This document shows positions 26,670-35,510 of a DNA stretch of 64,000 nt, one piece after another (within the stretch, counting starts at the first letter, position 1; every line of letters begins with the position of its first letter). This DNA is from Pseudomonadota bacterium (GTDB taxonomy: Bacteria > Desulfobacterota > Binatia > Binatales > Binataceae). The notes beneath the pieces were generated by a model. That model was not told where the DNA came from, did not search any database, and saw nothing but the letters and a program-made list of their open reading frames with translations. The stretch spans positions 1 to 64,000 of the forward strand of contig JAJPHZ010000013.1 of assembly GCA_021325025.1 (NCBI GenBank). Reading direction: 5' to 3'. A program made the translations under genes and the position numbers.

Positions 26670-27662
26670 TCAGTGTGCTCCGGGGCTGAGCGTCCTCAGG
26701 ATACTTTCGCCGAGGACTTCCGACAACCGCACGGCCAGTGCCGATTTGGCCCGCTCGATCACGAAGCCGGCCGCCGCCGCGTGTCCGCCGCCGCCCAGCG
26801 CCGACGCGATCTTCGACAGGTCGGCGGTGCAATCCGCGCTGCGCCGCAGGCTGACGCCGCCGCTGCGCATGTCGAGCAGGGCGACGATGGTGTTGGTGCG
26901 ATTGCGATAGATGTGCGCAGCGACCTCGCTGGAATAGCCAAAGCAGCAGGCCGTCACCAGCTTCAGTCCCTCGCCCAGCGGGCGCTCGCGCAAGGTGCTG
27001 TCGGCCAGCTCGGTGCTCTGGCGCATCGCGCGCTTGCCCGACTCCAGCGCCTGCATCAGCGCGCGCGTCATCACCGGCCCACCCAGTTGCAGCAGCTCGC
27101 GATAGGATTCCGCGGAACCCAGCGTCTGCACCGCCAGCGCCCAGTCGGAGGATTCGGGCACGCGATGGATCCAGCGGTCGTGGTCGTCGGCCATCTCGAT
27201 GATCGGAAAGAAGCTGTGCAAGGCGGCACGCCGACTGTCGATATCGGGCAGGTCGGCGCGCGCAGTCAGGAAATTGTATGCCAGGCGAGCGGCGGAAAAA
27301 TCCTCGGACAGCAGCTTGCCAGCAAAAGGGACAGCGAATTCGCGCGACCCCAGCCGGCGCAGCGCCGAACGATGGTGGTCAATCCAGAAGATGCGCGCGC
27401 CGGTGTCGCTGAGGCGCCGTAAATGCTCGCCGGTGCCGTCGAGGTTCCACGACAAATCGGTGATCCAGATCTCGTCGCCCGGACCCGCCACGCGCAATTC
27501 CTGGATGGTGCGGTCGGCGTCCTGGTTGGCGGGGAACAGCGCGGTGACGTTAAAGCCCTGGTAGAAGCGGGCCACGGTAACCGCCGCGACCACGCCGTCG
27601 AAGCACGACGGTCCATGGCTGACGATCTGGATTTTGCCCGCAGCATGTTTGCTCATTGTCAT
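26670..27662 (-). CDS. DHH/DHHA1-family phosphoesterase
   Basis: About 330 residues. The DHH domain is marked by VSHGPSCFDGVVAA near the N-terminus (in place of the usual DxDG), WITDLSW, and FWIDHHRSALRR. The DHHA1 RNA-binding-like domain has ALGGGGHAAAAGFV close to the C-terminus. Family members hydrolyse short oligonucleotides, cyclic dinucleotides or pyrophosphate. The altered first motif (SCFDG) may affect metal binding. The start is uncertain: two ATGs (27662, 27656) and a TTG (27677) lie close together and no clear ribosome site is seen. It is divergent from gapA. Confidence 0.82.
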   Translation of the reverse strand: MTMSKHAAGKIQIVSHGPSCFDGVVAAVTVARFYQGFNVTALFPANQDADRTIQELRVAGPGDEIWITDLSWNLDGTGEHLRRLSDTGARIFWIDHHRSALRRLGSREFAVPFAGKLLSEDFSAARLAYNFLTARADLPDIDSRRAALHSFFPIIEMADDHDRWIHRVPESSDWALAVQTLGSAESYRELLQLGGPVMTRALMQALESGKRAMRQSTELADSTLRERPLGEGLKLVTACCFGYSSEVAAHIYRNRTNTIVALLDMRSGGVSLRRSADCTADLSKIASALGGGGHAAAAGFVIERAKSALAVRLSEVLGESILRTLSPGAH

Positions 27663-27789
27663 TTCATTGTAGTTCAAGCCTTAGCTTTGCGAAACCATCG
27701 ATGGCGCAGGCGGCTGCTTGCGAGGCTGTCTGAAGGCGCATAATTTGCTAGCGTACTTCTGAGACTGCATTTGCGGGAGGATTGGCACA

Positions 27790-28794
27790 GTGGCGATCAA
27801 GATCGGCATCAACGGCTTCGGCCGCATTGGGAGGATGTTTTACCGCGCCGCCCTGGCGCAGAAGGACCTGCAGGTGGTCGCGGTCAACGATATCACCGAC
27901 CCCGCCACCCTGGCCCATCTGCTCCGGCACGACTCGATCCACGGCGCGCTCAAGCATCAGGTCAAGGTCGAAGGCTCCCATCTGATGGTGGACGGCAACT
28001 CCTTTCAGGTGCTCTCCGAACGCGACCCGGCCAAGCTGCCGTGGGCCAAGCTGGGTGTGCAGGTAGTGGTCGAATCGACCGGACTGTTCACGGCGCGCGA
28101 CAAGGCCGCCCTGCATCTGACGGCGGGCGCCAAAAAAGTCGTGATCAGCGCTCCGGCTGACGGCGCCGATGCCACCCTGTGCATGGGCATCAACCACACC
28201 TCCTACGACCCAGCCAAGCATCACATCGTGTCCAACGCCTCATGCACGACCAACTGCCTGGCCCCGGTCGCCAAGGTGCTGCACGAAAATTTCGGCATCG
28301 TCAACGGCCTGATGACCACCGTGCACAGCTATACCAATGACCAGATGCTGCTGGACGGGCCGCACAAGGACCTGCGCCGGGCGCGGGCGGCCGCGATGGC
28401 GATGATTCCGACTTCCACCGGCGCGGCCAAGGCGATCGGCCTGGTGCTGCCGGCACTGTCGGGCAAACTCGACGGCATCGCGATGCGCGTGCCGACCGCC
28501 AACGTGTCAGTCGTCGATCTGACCGCCAACCTCGAAAAGGACGCCGACGAAAAGGCGATCAACGCCGCGATGAAGCGCGCCGCCGAGGGCGAGCTCAAGG
28601 GCATCCTGCAATACTGCGAGGAGCCCCTGGTATCGAGCGACTTTAATGGCAATCCGCACTCCTCGATCTTCGACGCGCCGCTAACCAAGGTGCTGGCCAG
28701 GCGTTTGGTAAAAATCTTCTCCTGGTACGACAATGAGTGGGGGTTCTCCAACCGGCTGGCCGAAGTCACCGCGATGATCGCGAGCAAGCTCTAG
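27790..28794 (+). CDS. gapA: Glyceraldehyde-3-phosphate dehydrogenase, type I
   Basis: 334 residues from a GTG start with GGGAGG upstream. The N-terminal Rossmann motif INGFGRIGR, the catalytic SNASCTTNCLAP, and the C-terminal WYDNEWGFSNRL are all present. It converts glyceraldehyde-3-phosphate, NAD(P)+ and Pi to 1,3-bisphosphoglycerate. The residue after strand 2 (VNDIT) suggests NAD preference. It heads a glycolytic operon with pgk 38 nt downstream, then tpiA and secG. Confidence 0.97.
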   Translation: MAIKIGINGFGRIGRMFYRAALAQKDLQVVAVNDITDPATLAHLLRHDSIHGALKHQVKVEGSHLMVDGNSFQVLSERDPAKLPWAKLGVQVVVESTGLFTARDKAALHLTAGAKKVVISAPADGADATLCMGINHTSYDPAKHHIVSNASCTTNCLAPVAKVLHENFGIVNGLMTTVHSYTNDQMLLDGPHKDLRRARAAAMAMIPTSTGAAKAIGLVLPALSGKLDGIAMRVPTANVSVVDLTANLEKDADEKAINAAMKRAAEGELKGILQYCEEPLVSSDFNGNPHSSIFDAPLTKVLARRLVKIFSWYDNEWGFSNRLAEVTAMIASKL

Positions 28795-28807
28795 GGTTTA
28801 GGTTTGA

Positions 28808-28824
28808 CGCTCCGCTAGGGAGCG
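28808..28824 (+). promoter_or_regulatory. Hairpin that would cover the pgk ribosome-binding site
   Basis: CGCTCC (28808-28813), loop GCTAG, GGAGCG (28819-28824). The AGGGAG ribosome site for pgk (28817-28822) overlaps the 3' arm. The hairpin could lower pgk initiation unless ribosomes finishing gapA, whose stop is 14 nt upstream, disrupt it. This would couple the two genes. Inferred from sequence only. Confidence 0.4.
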
Positions 28825-28832
28825 CAACTACC

Positions 28833-30002
28833 ATGCTTACCGATTTGCGCAGCCTCAACCTCAGGGGCAAAAAAGTGCTGGTGCGATGCGATTTCAACGT
28901 GCCGCTGGAGGGCGGCGCGATCGCCGACCCCGGCCGCATCGACGCCAGCCTGGAAACTATCCGCTACATCCTGGGGCAGGGCGGGGCCGCTGTGCTCTGC
29001 TCGCATCTGGGCCGGCCCAAGGAGCGCGATCTCAAGTACACGCTCAAGCCGGTGGCCGAATACTTAAGCGCCAAGCTCGGGATGAAGGTGCCGCTGGCGC
29101 CTGATTGTATCGGCGATCATACCGGCCGTATGGTTGGGGTGCTGGCGCCGGGACAGGCGCTGATGCTGGAGAACCTCCGCTTCCATCCCGAGGAAGAGGC
29201 CAACGACCCCGACTTCGCGCACGAATTGGCGCGCGGCAAGGACGTTTACGTCAACGATGCGTTCGGCACCGCTCACCGCGCCCACGCCTCGACCGTCGGC
29301 GTGACGCGCTATTTGAGCGAGCGTGCGCCGGGGTTCCTGATGATGCGGGAGATCGAGGCGCTCGGCACCCTGCTGCAAAATCCCGAGCATCCCTACGTCG
29401 CGATTTTGGGCGGCGCCAAGGTCTCCGACAAAATCGGCGTCATCCGCAACCTGACCGCCAGGGTGGATGCGTTCCTGATCGGCGGCGCGATGGCGTACAC
29501 GTTCCTGCGCGCGCTGGGCGAGCCGACCGGACGCTCGCGCGTGGAGGAAGACAAGGTGGAACTGGCGGCCGAGCTGATGCAGGCCGCGCGCGCCAAAGGC
29601 GTCGCCTTTGAGCTGCCCGTCGACCATGTCGTTGCCGCTGCTCCGTCTGCAGATTCTGTAACCGAAGTGGTGACACGCATCCCGGACGACAAGATGGCGC
29701 TGGATATCGGTCCGGAGACCATCAAGCGCTTTATCGCCAAAATCCAGACGGCCAAAACCGTGGTGTGGAACGGGCCGCTGGGCTTGTTCGAGGAGGCGCC
29801 CTTCGCGCGCGGCACGATGGCAGTGGGCGAGGCATTGGCCAACGCCGCCGCCAAAAGCGTGCTGGGCCGCGGCGACACGGCAGCGGCCGTCGCGGGACAG
29901 CCGTGGGCGTCGAAGTTCTGGCATATCTCCACCGGCGGCGGCGCCAGCCTGGAGTTCCTCGAAGGTATCGAGTTGCCCGGCATCAAGGCGCTGGAAAGAT
30001 AG
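28833..30002 (+). CDS. pgk: Phosphoglycerate kinase
   Basis: 389 residues from ATG 28833; the 421-aa track ORF reads back into gapA. Substrate-binding RCDFNVPLEGG and CSHLGRPKER are at the N-terminus. The hinge and nucleotide site carry ILGGAKVSDKIGVI, VVWNGPLGLFE, and GGGASLEFLEGIELPGIKAL at the C-terminus. It transfers phosphate from 1,3-bisphosphoglycerate to ADP. It is the second gene of the gapA-pgk-tpiA-secG operon. Confidence 0.97.
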   Translation: MLTDLRSLNLRGKKVLVRCDFNVPLEGGAIADPGRIDASLETIRYILGQGGAAVLCSHLGRPKERDLKYTLKPVAEYLSAKLGMKVPLAPDCIGDHTGRMVGVLAPGQALMLENLRFHPEEEANDPDFAHELARGKDVYVNDAFGTAHRAHASTVGVTRYLSERAPGFLMMREIEALGTLLQNPEHPYVAILGGAKVSDKIGVIRNLTARVDAFLIGGAMAYTFLRALGEPTGRSRVEEDKVELAAELMQAARAKGVAFELPVDHVVAAAPSADSVTEVVTRIPDDKMALDIGPETIKRFIAKIQTAKTVVWNGPLGLFEEAPFARGTMAVGEALANAAAKSVLGRGDTAAAVAGQPWASKFWHISTGGGASLEFLEGIELPGIKALER

Positions 30003-30039
30003 CCGGCGGCGTGAACCCCGCCTCAGGCAAAGAAACATC

Positions 30040-30813
30040 ATGCGCAAGAAACTATTTGCAGCCAATTGGAAGATGAATCTGGGGCCGGTGCAAGCCCGCG
30101 AACTTGTCAGAGCGATCCGCGCCCAGCTTGACCCGCAGTTCGCCACGTTGGGCAAGGAGCGCGAGGTGATGATTGCGCCGCCCGCAATCCTGATTCCCGC
30201 CGTGCAGCAGGAACTGGCCGGCGCCGCAATTGCGCTGGGTGCACAGAACATGCACTTCGAGGACCAGGGCGCCTTTACCGGCGAGATCTCCGCTCCGATG
30301 CTCAAGGCATACGGCGTCACCCACGTCATCCTGGGCCATTCCGAGCGCCGCCACATCTTCGGCGAGACTGACGAGCTGATCAATAAGAAGGTCAAATCGG
30401 CTTTGCGCCACGACCTGATTCCGGTGCTGTGCGTGGGCGAGACGCTGGCGCAGCGCGAGGCGGGCGACACTACCCAGGTGCTGACCAATCAATTGCTGGG
30501 CGGGTTGGCAGAACTGGAGTCCCATCAGATCGCCAAGGTGACGATTGCATACGAGCCGGTGTGGGCAATCGGCACCGGCAAGACCGCCACCCCCGAGCAG
30601 GCGCAGCGCGAGCATGGCGCGCTGCGCGCCACGCTGATCGAGCGGGCCGGACGCGCGGTCGCCCACGGCGTCAGAATCCTCTATGGCGGCAGCGTGACGG
30701 CGGAAAACGTTGACTCGCTTGTCTCCCGGCCCGATATTGACGGAGCTCTGGTCGGCGGGGCAAGCTTAAAGGCTGACTCTTTCGTGCGAATCGTGCGGGC
30801 GCTGACCGTCTGA
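30040..30813 (+). CDS. tpiA: Triosephosphate isomerase
   Basis: 257 residues. Catalytic residues are visible: Lys in AANWKMN at the N-terminus, His in LGHSERR, and Glu in AYEPVWAIGTGKTATPEQA, with the phosphate-binding ILYGGSV near the C-terminus. It interconverts dihydroxyacetone phosphate and glyceraldehyde-3-phosphate. It lies 37 nt after pgk and 22 nt before secG. The ribosome site is weak (AAAGAAAC). Confidence 0.97.
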   Translation: MRKKLFAANWKMNLGPVQARELVRAIRAQLDPQFATLGKEREVMIAPPAILIPAVQQELAGAAIALGAQNMHFEDQGAFTGEISAPMLKAYGVTHVILGHSERRHIFGETDELINKKVKSALRHDLIPVLCVGETLAQREAGDTTQVLTNQLLGGLAELESHQIAKVTIAYEPVWAIGTGKTATPEQAQREHGALRATLIERAGRAVAHGVRILYGGSVTAENVDSLVSRPDIDGALVGGASLKADSFVRIVRALTV

Positions 30814-30835
30814 GCGCCGGCGTTCGTGGGCGGTT

Positions 30836-31138
30836 ATGTATTCGATAGTCCTGGCAATACACACGGTCATCTGCCTGGTGTTGTGCGTGGTAGTGCTGCT
30901 CCAGCAGGGCAAGGGTGCCGACATCGGGGCGGTCTTCGGCGGCTCCAGCCAAACCGTGTTCGGCTCCAGCGGGGCCGGCAATTTTCTGACCAAGCTCACC
31001 GGCGGCCTGGCTGCGGCCTTCTTCGCGACCTCGATTTACCTGGCGTACAACTCCACGCGCCGGATGACGTCGAGCATCTTTACCGGCTCGCCCGCGCCGG
31101 TCAGCGCGCCGGCCAAACCTTCCGGCTCCCACAAGTAG
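30836..31138 (+). CDS. secG: Preprotein translocase subunit SecG
   Basis: 100 residues with two membrane helices. The first is YSIVLAIHTVICLVLCVVVLLQQGKGADIG. The second lies around LTGGLAAAFFATSIYLAY, separated by the typical loop GGSSQTVFGSSGAGNFLTK. The C-terminus is Ser/Pro-rich. SecG is a non-essential part of SecYEG. The tpiA-secG-tRNA-Leu order is widespread in proteobacteria and supports the call. The tRNA begins 11 nt after the stop. Confidence 0.93.
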   Translation: MYSIVLAIHTVICLVLCVVVLLQQGKGADIGAVFGGSSQTVFGSSGAGNFLTKLTGGLAAAFFATSIYLAYNSTRRMTSSIFTGSPAPVSAPAKPSGSHK

Positions 31139-31149
31139 TCAACCCCTGT

Positions 31150-31236
31150 GCGAGGGTGGTGGAACAGGCAGACACGCGAGTTTGAGGGGCTCGTGGTAGA
31201 AATACCGTGCGGGTTCAAGTCCCGCCCCTCGCACCA
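31150..31236 (+). tRNA. tRNA-Leu (anticodon GAG)
   Basis: 87 nt including an encoded CCA. GCGAGGG pairs with CCCTCGC in the acceptor stem. The anticodon stem CGAGT/GCTCG encloses loop TTGAGGG, giving anticodon GAG (codons CUC/CUU). A long class II variable arm (GTGGTAGAAATACCGT) is typical of leucine tRNAs, and the T-loop is TTCAAGT. It is probably processed from the secG transcript. Confidence 0.95.
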
Positions 31237-31271
31237 TACAACAGGGCGGTTGCCGCACTAGACCAACGCTG

Positions 31272-31294
31272 CCGGACAGCCGGCTTCTGTCCGG
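31272..31294 (+). terminator. Hairpin after tRNA-Leu
   Basis: CCGGACAG (31272-31279) pairs exactly with CTGTCCGG (31287-31294), with a 7-nt loop, 36 nt downstream of the tRNA. It is the likely end of the gapA-secG-tRNA operon, although only ATT follows instead of a full U-tract. Confidence 0.5.
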
Positions 31295-31514
31295 ATTCAA
31301 AGCCCGGCTTTCACGACGCCCGGTGACGACATCGACGCTCGTTTTGATGGCGCGAGCCGCTCGTTCCTCAACGCCGGCCGCTACGGCGCTATCGGTCGAT
31401 GAGGGGACCAAATACACTTGGCCCGGTAACATGCTCGTGCGGACGCCCGCCGCGTCAGTGGAGAGGCGCGGGTGCATCGGCTAGGCTTGCCTGAGGGCAG
31501 GAGCGACGCTTCCT

Positions 31515-32438
31515 ATGAACGGCATCAAGATCGGTATTGGCTTCGGCCATTGGCAATATGGGCTGCCCGAACCCGAGGCGCTGTGCACCTGGGCGGAGAG
31601 AGCCGAGGCGGTCGGATTGGATTCGATCTGGCTGTCCGACCATATCGTGACGCGCAACCCCAATCTCGACATCGCCTGCCTGTTCGCGATGATCGCGGCG
31701 CGCACCCGGCGCGTCAAAATGGGGCCCAGCGTGCTGACGCTGCCGGCGCGCCATCCGATCCAGGTCGCCAAGACCTACGCGACGCTGGACTACATCTCGC
31801 GCGGACGCATGATCATGGCGGTGGGCAGCGGCGGCGACCTGCGCGACCTGATCGCGTGCGGCGTGCCGGTCAAGGAGCGCGGCGCGCGCCTTGAGGAAGG
31901 AATCGTCATCCTGCGCAAGCTGTGGAGCGAATCCCACGTCACCCATCATGGCCGCTTCTACAGCTTCGAGGACGTGACGATCGAGCCCAAGCCGCACGAC
32001 GGCCCGCTCGACATCTGGATCGGCGGCAAGAGTGACGCGATTCTCAAACGCACTGCCCGTCTGGGCGACGGATGGTTTCCGGCGCTCACCAGTCCCGAGG
32101 AATTCAAGCGCGACATGGAAAGACTGATCGCCTTTGGCCAAGAGTATGGCCGCACGATGAATCCGCGCGAGGCCGGCGTGCTGCTGTTCACCTACCTCAC
32201 CGACGACCGGGAACGGGCGCGCCAGGTGATGGCGCCGTTTGTGCGGGCGCTGCCGATGGCGCCCGAGGAAGTCGAGGCGCGCTTTGTGGTCGGCACGGCC
32301 GCGCAATGCGTGGAGAAGATCCGGCGCTTCGTGGAGGCCGGATGCGCCAAGTTCGTGCTGCGCCCGTCCTGTCCGCCCGCCGAAGTGCCGGCGCAGATCG
32401 AGCGGTACGGCCGGGAGATCCTGCCCCGGTTTTGCTGA
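31515..32438 (+). CDS. LLM-class F420/FMN-dependent oxidoreductase
   Basis: 307 residues. N-terminal KIGIGFGHWQYGLP, then AERAEAVGLDSIWLSDHIV, RVKMGPSVLTLPARHPIQVAKTYATLDYISRGRMIMAVGSGG and LDIWIGGKSDAILKRTARLGDGWFPA mark the luciferase-like family. This short form is often F420-dependent, but that is inference. The later part (ARFVVGTAAQCVEKIRRFVEAGCAKFVL) is the usual C-terminal barrel helix and strand. An SDR follows 68 nt downstream, so the two probably form a small catabolic operon. Confidence 0.87.
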   Translation: MNGIKIGIGFGHWQYGLPEPEALCTWAERAEAVGLDSIWLSDHIVTRNPNLDIACLFAMIAARTRRVKMGPSVLTLPARHPIQVAKTYATLDYISRGRMIMAVGSGGDLRDLIACGVPVKERGARLEEGIVILRKLWSESHVTHHGRFYSFEDVTIEPKPHDGPLDIWIGGKSDAILKRTARLGDGWFPALTSPEEFKRDMERLIAFGQEYGRTMNPREAGVLLFTYLTDDRERARQVMAPFVRALPMAPEEVEARFVVGTAAQCVEKIRRFVEAGCAKFVLRPSCPPAEVPAQIERYGREILPRFC

Positions 32439-32506
32439 AGGCCGATGCTCGACCGCAAGGCGGCAACCGCGCTATAAGGGCAGCGATTTAACCAGGAGAA
32501 TCAGCC

Positions 32507-33229
32507 ATGGCGCTACTGCAAGACAAAGTCGCAATGATCACCGGCGGTACCGGCGCGTTGGGCCGCGCCGTCGCCGAACGCTTCCTCAGCGAAGGCGCCA
32601 AAGTCGCCATCCCCTATATCATCGACGCCGAAGTGCCGTTGCTCGAACAGCGGCTGGGCGGGCGCTTTGCGCAAGCCAACCTGCTGGTGAGCAAGGTCGA
32701 TGTCGCCAATCCCGATCAATTGGGCAAGTTTGTCGACTCGGTGGTGAAAAAGTTCGGCCGCATCGACGCCTTGGTCAACCTAGTGGGCGGCTTCTGGGGC
32801 GGCAAGCCGATCTCGGAAACCACGCTGGAGGAATGGCAGGCGATGTTCGACCTCAACCTCAAACCGACCTTCCTGTGCTGCAAGGCGGTGGTGCCGATCA
32901 TGCAGAAGAACAAGTTCGGGCGCATCGTGTCGGTCGCCTCGCGCAGCGGTCTGATGGGCGCCGGCGACTTCGCCGCCTACGCGGTGGCCAAGGGCGCGAT
33001 CGCCACCTTTACCTATTCGCTGGCCGAAGAGGTGCTCAACGACGGCGTGCTGGTCAACGCCATCGCGCCCAGCACGATCGACACCGAAGCCAACCGCAAG
33101 GCGATGCCCAACGCCAAGCACGAGCGTTGGGTCAAACCCGAGGACATCGCCAAGACGCTGTCCTTTTTGTGCTCGGATCTCAACCAGGTGACGTCGGGCA
33201 CGGTCGTCCCGGTCTACGGGCTGGCCTGA
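32507..33229 (+). CDS. Short-chain dehydrogenase/reductase
   Basis: 240 residues. GGTGALG (14-20) binds the dinucleotide. The usual NNAG is replaced by NLVGG. Catalytic Ser and Tyr/Lys are in VASRSGLMG and YAVAKGA. The C-terminus GTVVPVYGLA is short compared with typical SDRs. It uses NAD(P)H on an unknown alcohol or ketone. AGGAGAATC lies upstream of the ATG. It is paired with the LLM oxidoreductase gene upstream and converges with a CoA-transferase gene. Confidence 0.86.
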   Translation: MALLQDKVAMITGGTGALGRAVAERFLSEGAKVAIPYIIDAEVPLLEQRLGGRFAQANLLVSKVDVANPDQLGKFVDSVVKKFGRIDALVNLVGGFWGGKPISETTLEEWQAMFDLNLKPTFLCCKAVVPIMQKNKFGRIVSVASRSGLMGAGDFAAYAVAKGAIATFTYSLAEEVLNDGVLVNAIAPSTIDTEANRKAMPNAKHERWVKPEDIAKTLSFLCSDLNQVTSGTVVPVYGLA

Positions 33230-33292
33230 GGCGCGACGGCGATCTTGCGCGGCTGCATGCGCTGGCATTGGGGGGCACGGCGGGCGCGGCGC

Positions 33293-34552
33293 CTAGGATC
33301 CCGGTCGCGGTCCGAGCCTGGGGTCCCTGATCAGCACGCCTTGCCGATACAATGAGGCGATTTCTTCGTCTGCCAGTTGAAGCAGGTCCTTAAGCACGGC
33401 GTCGTTGTCCTCGCCCAGCAGCGGCGCCTTGAGGGATTCCCGGGCCGGCCACGCCGAAAGCTTGACCGGCATGCCGGGGATGTCGAACTCGCCGAGGAAT
33501 GGGTCGTTGACCGTGCGCACCGTGCCGCGCCGGCGCAGATGCGGATGGGCCATCGCTTCGTTAAGGTTCAGGATCGGTGCGACCGGCACGCGCTCGCGCT
33601 CCAGGGCTGCGACCGCGGCCTCGCGGCTGGGGAAGCGAGCCAGCCGCTCCTCGATCGCCGCGGCCAGCGCTTCACCGTTAATCCGCCGCTCGTGACGCGT
33701 CTTGAACCTGGGATCTTCCAGCCATTCGGGGGCGTCCAGCGCGCGTGCCAGCGCCTCCCATTTGTGGTCGGGCGCAATCAGGTAGATCCATTGATCGCCG
33801 CGGTAGCGGTATGCGCCGCCGCCGCCCTCGGGATGGAATCGGCCGCTGCGTTTGGGCGTGAAGCGCCCGCGCTGGAGCGTGACGCGCGGCACGCTGTTTT
33901 GATGGGTATGGAAGTAGGCGTCGATCAGCGCGGCGTCGACGTATTGTCCTTCACCGGTGCGTTCGCGATGAATCAGCGCGGCCAGCACGGCGGCCGCCGC
34001 GGTCATCCCGCACAACGTGTCGCCGATCGAGGTTCCCTGATGGGCCGGCGGGCGGCCCGGCTCGCCCAGCAGGTCGGAGACTCCCGCATACGCCGACCCG
34101 ATATAGTCATAGCCCGGCTTGTCGCTGAGCGGACCGCTCTGGCCGGCCAGCGAGATCGAACACATGATCAGGCGCGGGTTGAGCTTGTGTAAATCCTCCC
34201 AGCCCAGGCCCGCACGCGCCATCACGCCGGGTGTGAAGCCTTCGATCAGGATGTCGACCTTTGCCGCGAGCGAGCGCACCAGCGCGCGCCCGCGGGGCAG
34301 TCTCAAATCCAGCGCCAGGCTCTTCTTGGAATGATTCTGCTGAAAGAAGTAGGTGCTCTGGGTTACGTCGGCCACTGCGGGATCAAGCGGTTTGAAGCCG
34401 GCGCTGCGGGTGCGGTCGCCCTCGGGCGCCAGTTCCACCTTGATGACTTCGGCGCCCAACTCGGCCAGCATGCGCGCGCAGGTCGGCCCCGCGACATACT
34501 GGGTGATGTCCAACACGCGGTAGCCGGTCAGCATCGGCGATCCAGTGCGCAT
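33293..34552 (-). CDS. CaiB/BaiF (class III) CoA-transferase
   Basis: 419 residues from ATG 34552, with GAGGTG 8 nt upstream. Family signatures: LDITQYVAGPTCARMLAELGAEVIKVE at the N-terminus, GRALVRSLAAKVDILIEGFTPG, and the catalytic Asp in TSIGDTLCGM. It should move CoA between a donor such as succinyl-CoA and a carboxylic acid through a mixed anhydride. It is the last gene of a leftward set (SDR, DUF1214, ACAD-like, PBP-fold, this gene), starting 87 nt after the PBP-fold gene. The substrate is unknown. Confidence 0.9.
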   Translation of the reverse strand: MRTGSPMLTGYRVLDITQYVAGPTCARMLAELGAEVIKVELAPEGDRTRSAGFKPLDPAVADVTQSTYFFQQNHSKKSLALDLRLPRGRALVRSLAAKVDILIEGFTPGVMARAGLGWEDLHKLNPRLIMCSISLAGQSGPLSDKPGYDYIGSAYAGVSDLLGEPGRPPAHQGTSIGDTLCGMTAAAAVLAALIHRERTGEGQYVDAALIDAYFHTHQNSVPRVTLQRGRFTPKRSGRFHPEGGGGAYRYRGDQWIYLIAPDHKWEALARALDAPEWLEDPRFKTRHERRINGEALAAAIEERLARFPSREAAVAALERERVPVAPILNLNEAMAHPHLRRRGTVRTVNDPFLGEFDIPGMPVKLSAWPARESLKAPLLGEDNDAVLKDLLQLADEEIASLYRQGVLIRDPRLGPRPGS

Positions 34553-34639
34553 GAGTCTCACACCTCGGCGAAGATGTAAGTAACGCGCGCCGGAGCAGCG
34601 GGTCAAACCTGCGCTGCGCGCGCAAGGATGGGCGGTGCG

Positions 34640-35500
34640 CTATTTTCGCCGCGCCGCCTGGCGGACGAATTCATCGATTACCCCAAAGCGTTCCACCGCC
34701 GCGCGCAGCGGCGCGTAGCCGCTGGTGCGTCCGGGCATCCAGCGGGTGAGTCCTTCCATATCAAGCAGCGCGCGCACGCGTTCATCGTCATGGCGCATGC
34801 CCAACAGCAGTTGGGCGAAGCGCCTGACCGGCGCACTTTCGGCGTCCTCCGCCATCACCGTGAAGTTGCAATGGTCGTAGGCCGGGGTGCGGGCCACAAC
34901 CCGCGTCGCGCCGGGCGCGGCCGTGCCGTCGCGTTGGAACAGCCGATGGTTGGATTCGATAACGCAGGCGGCGTCGGCCTGATTGCTGAGCAGCGCACGC
35001 ATCGCTTCGCGCTCGCCCCCGACATGATCGCCGTGTTTGCCGTACAGCAGGTCGAACCTGATCACCTCGAAGTCCGCGCCGGGTTTAAGTCCCTGTTCGG
35101 CCAGGAAGTTCAGTGGAATCAAGGTCGCTTGCGGCGAGTCGGCGGCACCCACCGCGACACGCCGACCCTTGAGTTCGGCAGCTGTGTGGATCGAGTCGCC
35201 GGAGCGGACCACGATTACGGAGACCAGGTCCCGATCGGTATCGCGCATGCACAGCGCCTGGACCTTGCGGCCGGTCGCCGCCGCGATACTTTCGCTTTGC
35301 AGCCACGCCAGCGGCGAGTTCCACGCCACTGTAATCAGGCCGTCGAAATGGGCGCGCACCTGGCGTTCGTAGTTGGAGAACAACACGTAGTCGAAATCCA
35401 GGCCATGGCCGATGAAATAGGCACGAAACCCGTCCCAAATCGCGACCACCTTGGGATCGTACGCGACCGCGCCGAGAATCAACGTCTGCTTGTCCTGCAT
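34640..35500 (-). CDS. PhnD-like periplasmic-binding-protein-fold protein without signal peptide
   Basis: 286 residues from the second ATG, which is 6 nt after AGGGAG. The sequence follows a PhnD/SsuA-type two-lobe binding fold: TLILGAVAYDPKVVAIWDGFRAYF, then ELKGRRVAVGAADSPQATLIPLNFLAEQGLKPG and QADAACVIESNHRLFQRDG. There is no signal peptide, lipobox or adjacent ABC permease. It starts 10 nt after the ACAD-like gene's stop and precedes a CoA-transferase, so a cytosolic enzyme built on the same fold (as in 4,5-dihydroxyphthalate decarboxylase) or a binding partner is possible. Confidence 0.75.
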   Translation of the reverse strand: MQDKQTLILGAVAYDPKVVAIWDGFRAYFIGHGLDFDYVLFSNYERQVRAHFDGLITVAWNSPLAWLQSESIAAATGRKVQALCMRDTDRDLVSVIVVRSGDSIHTAAELKGRRVAVGAADSPQATLIPLNFLAEQGLKPGADFEVIRFDLLYGKHGDHVGGEREAMRALLSNQADAACVIESNHRLFQRDGTAAPGATRVVARTPAYDHCNFTVMAEDAESAPVRRFAQLLLGMRHDDERVRALLDMEGLTRWMPGRTSGYAPLRAAVERFGVIDEFVRQAARRK

Positions 35501-35510
35501 CGCCATCTCC

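Noticed and set aside
29064-30488. 474-aa minus-strand ORF across pgk and tpiA
   Set aside because: It is fully antisense to two certain glycolytic genes, has no family features and is rich in Arg/His/Gln, as expected of a high-GC shadow frame.
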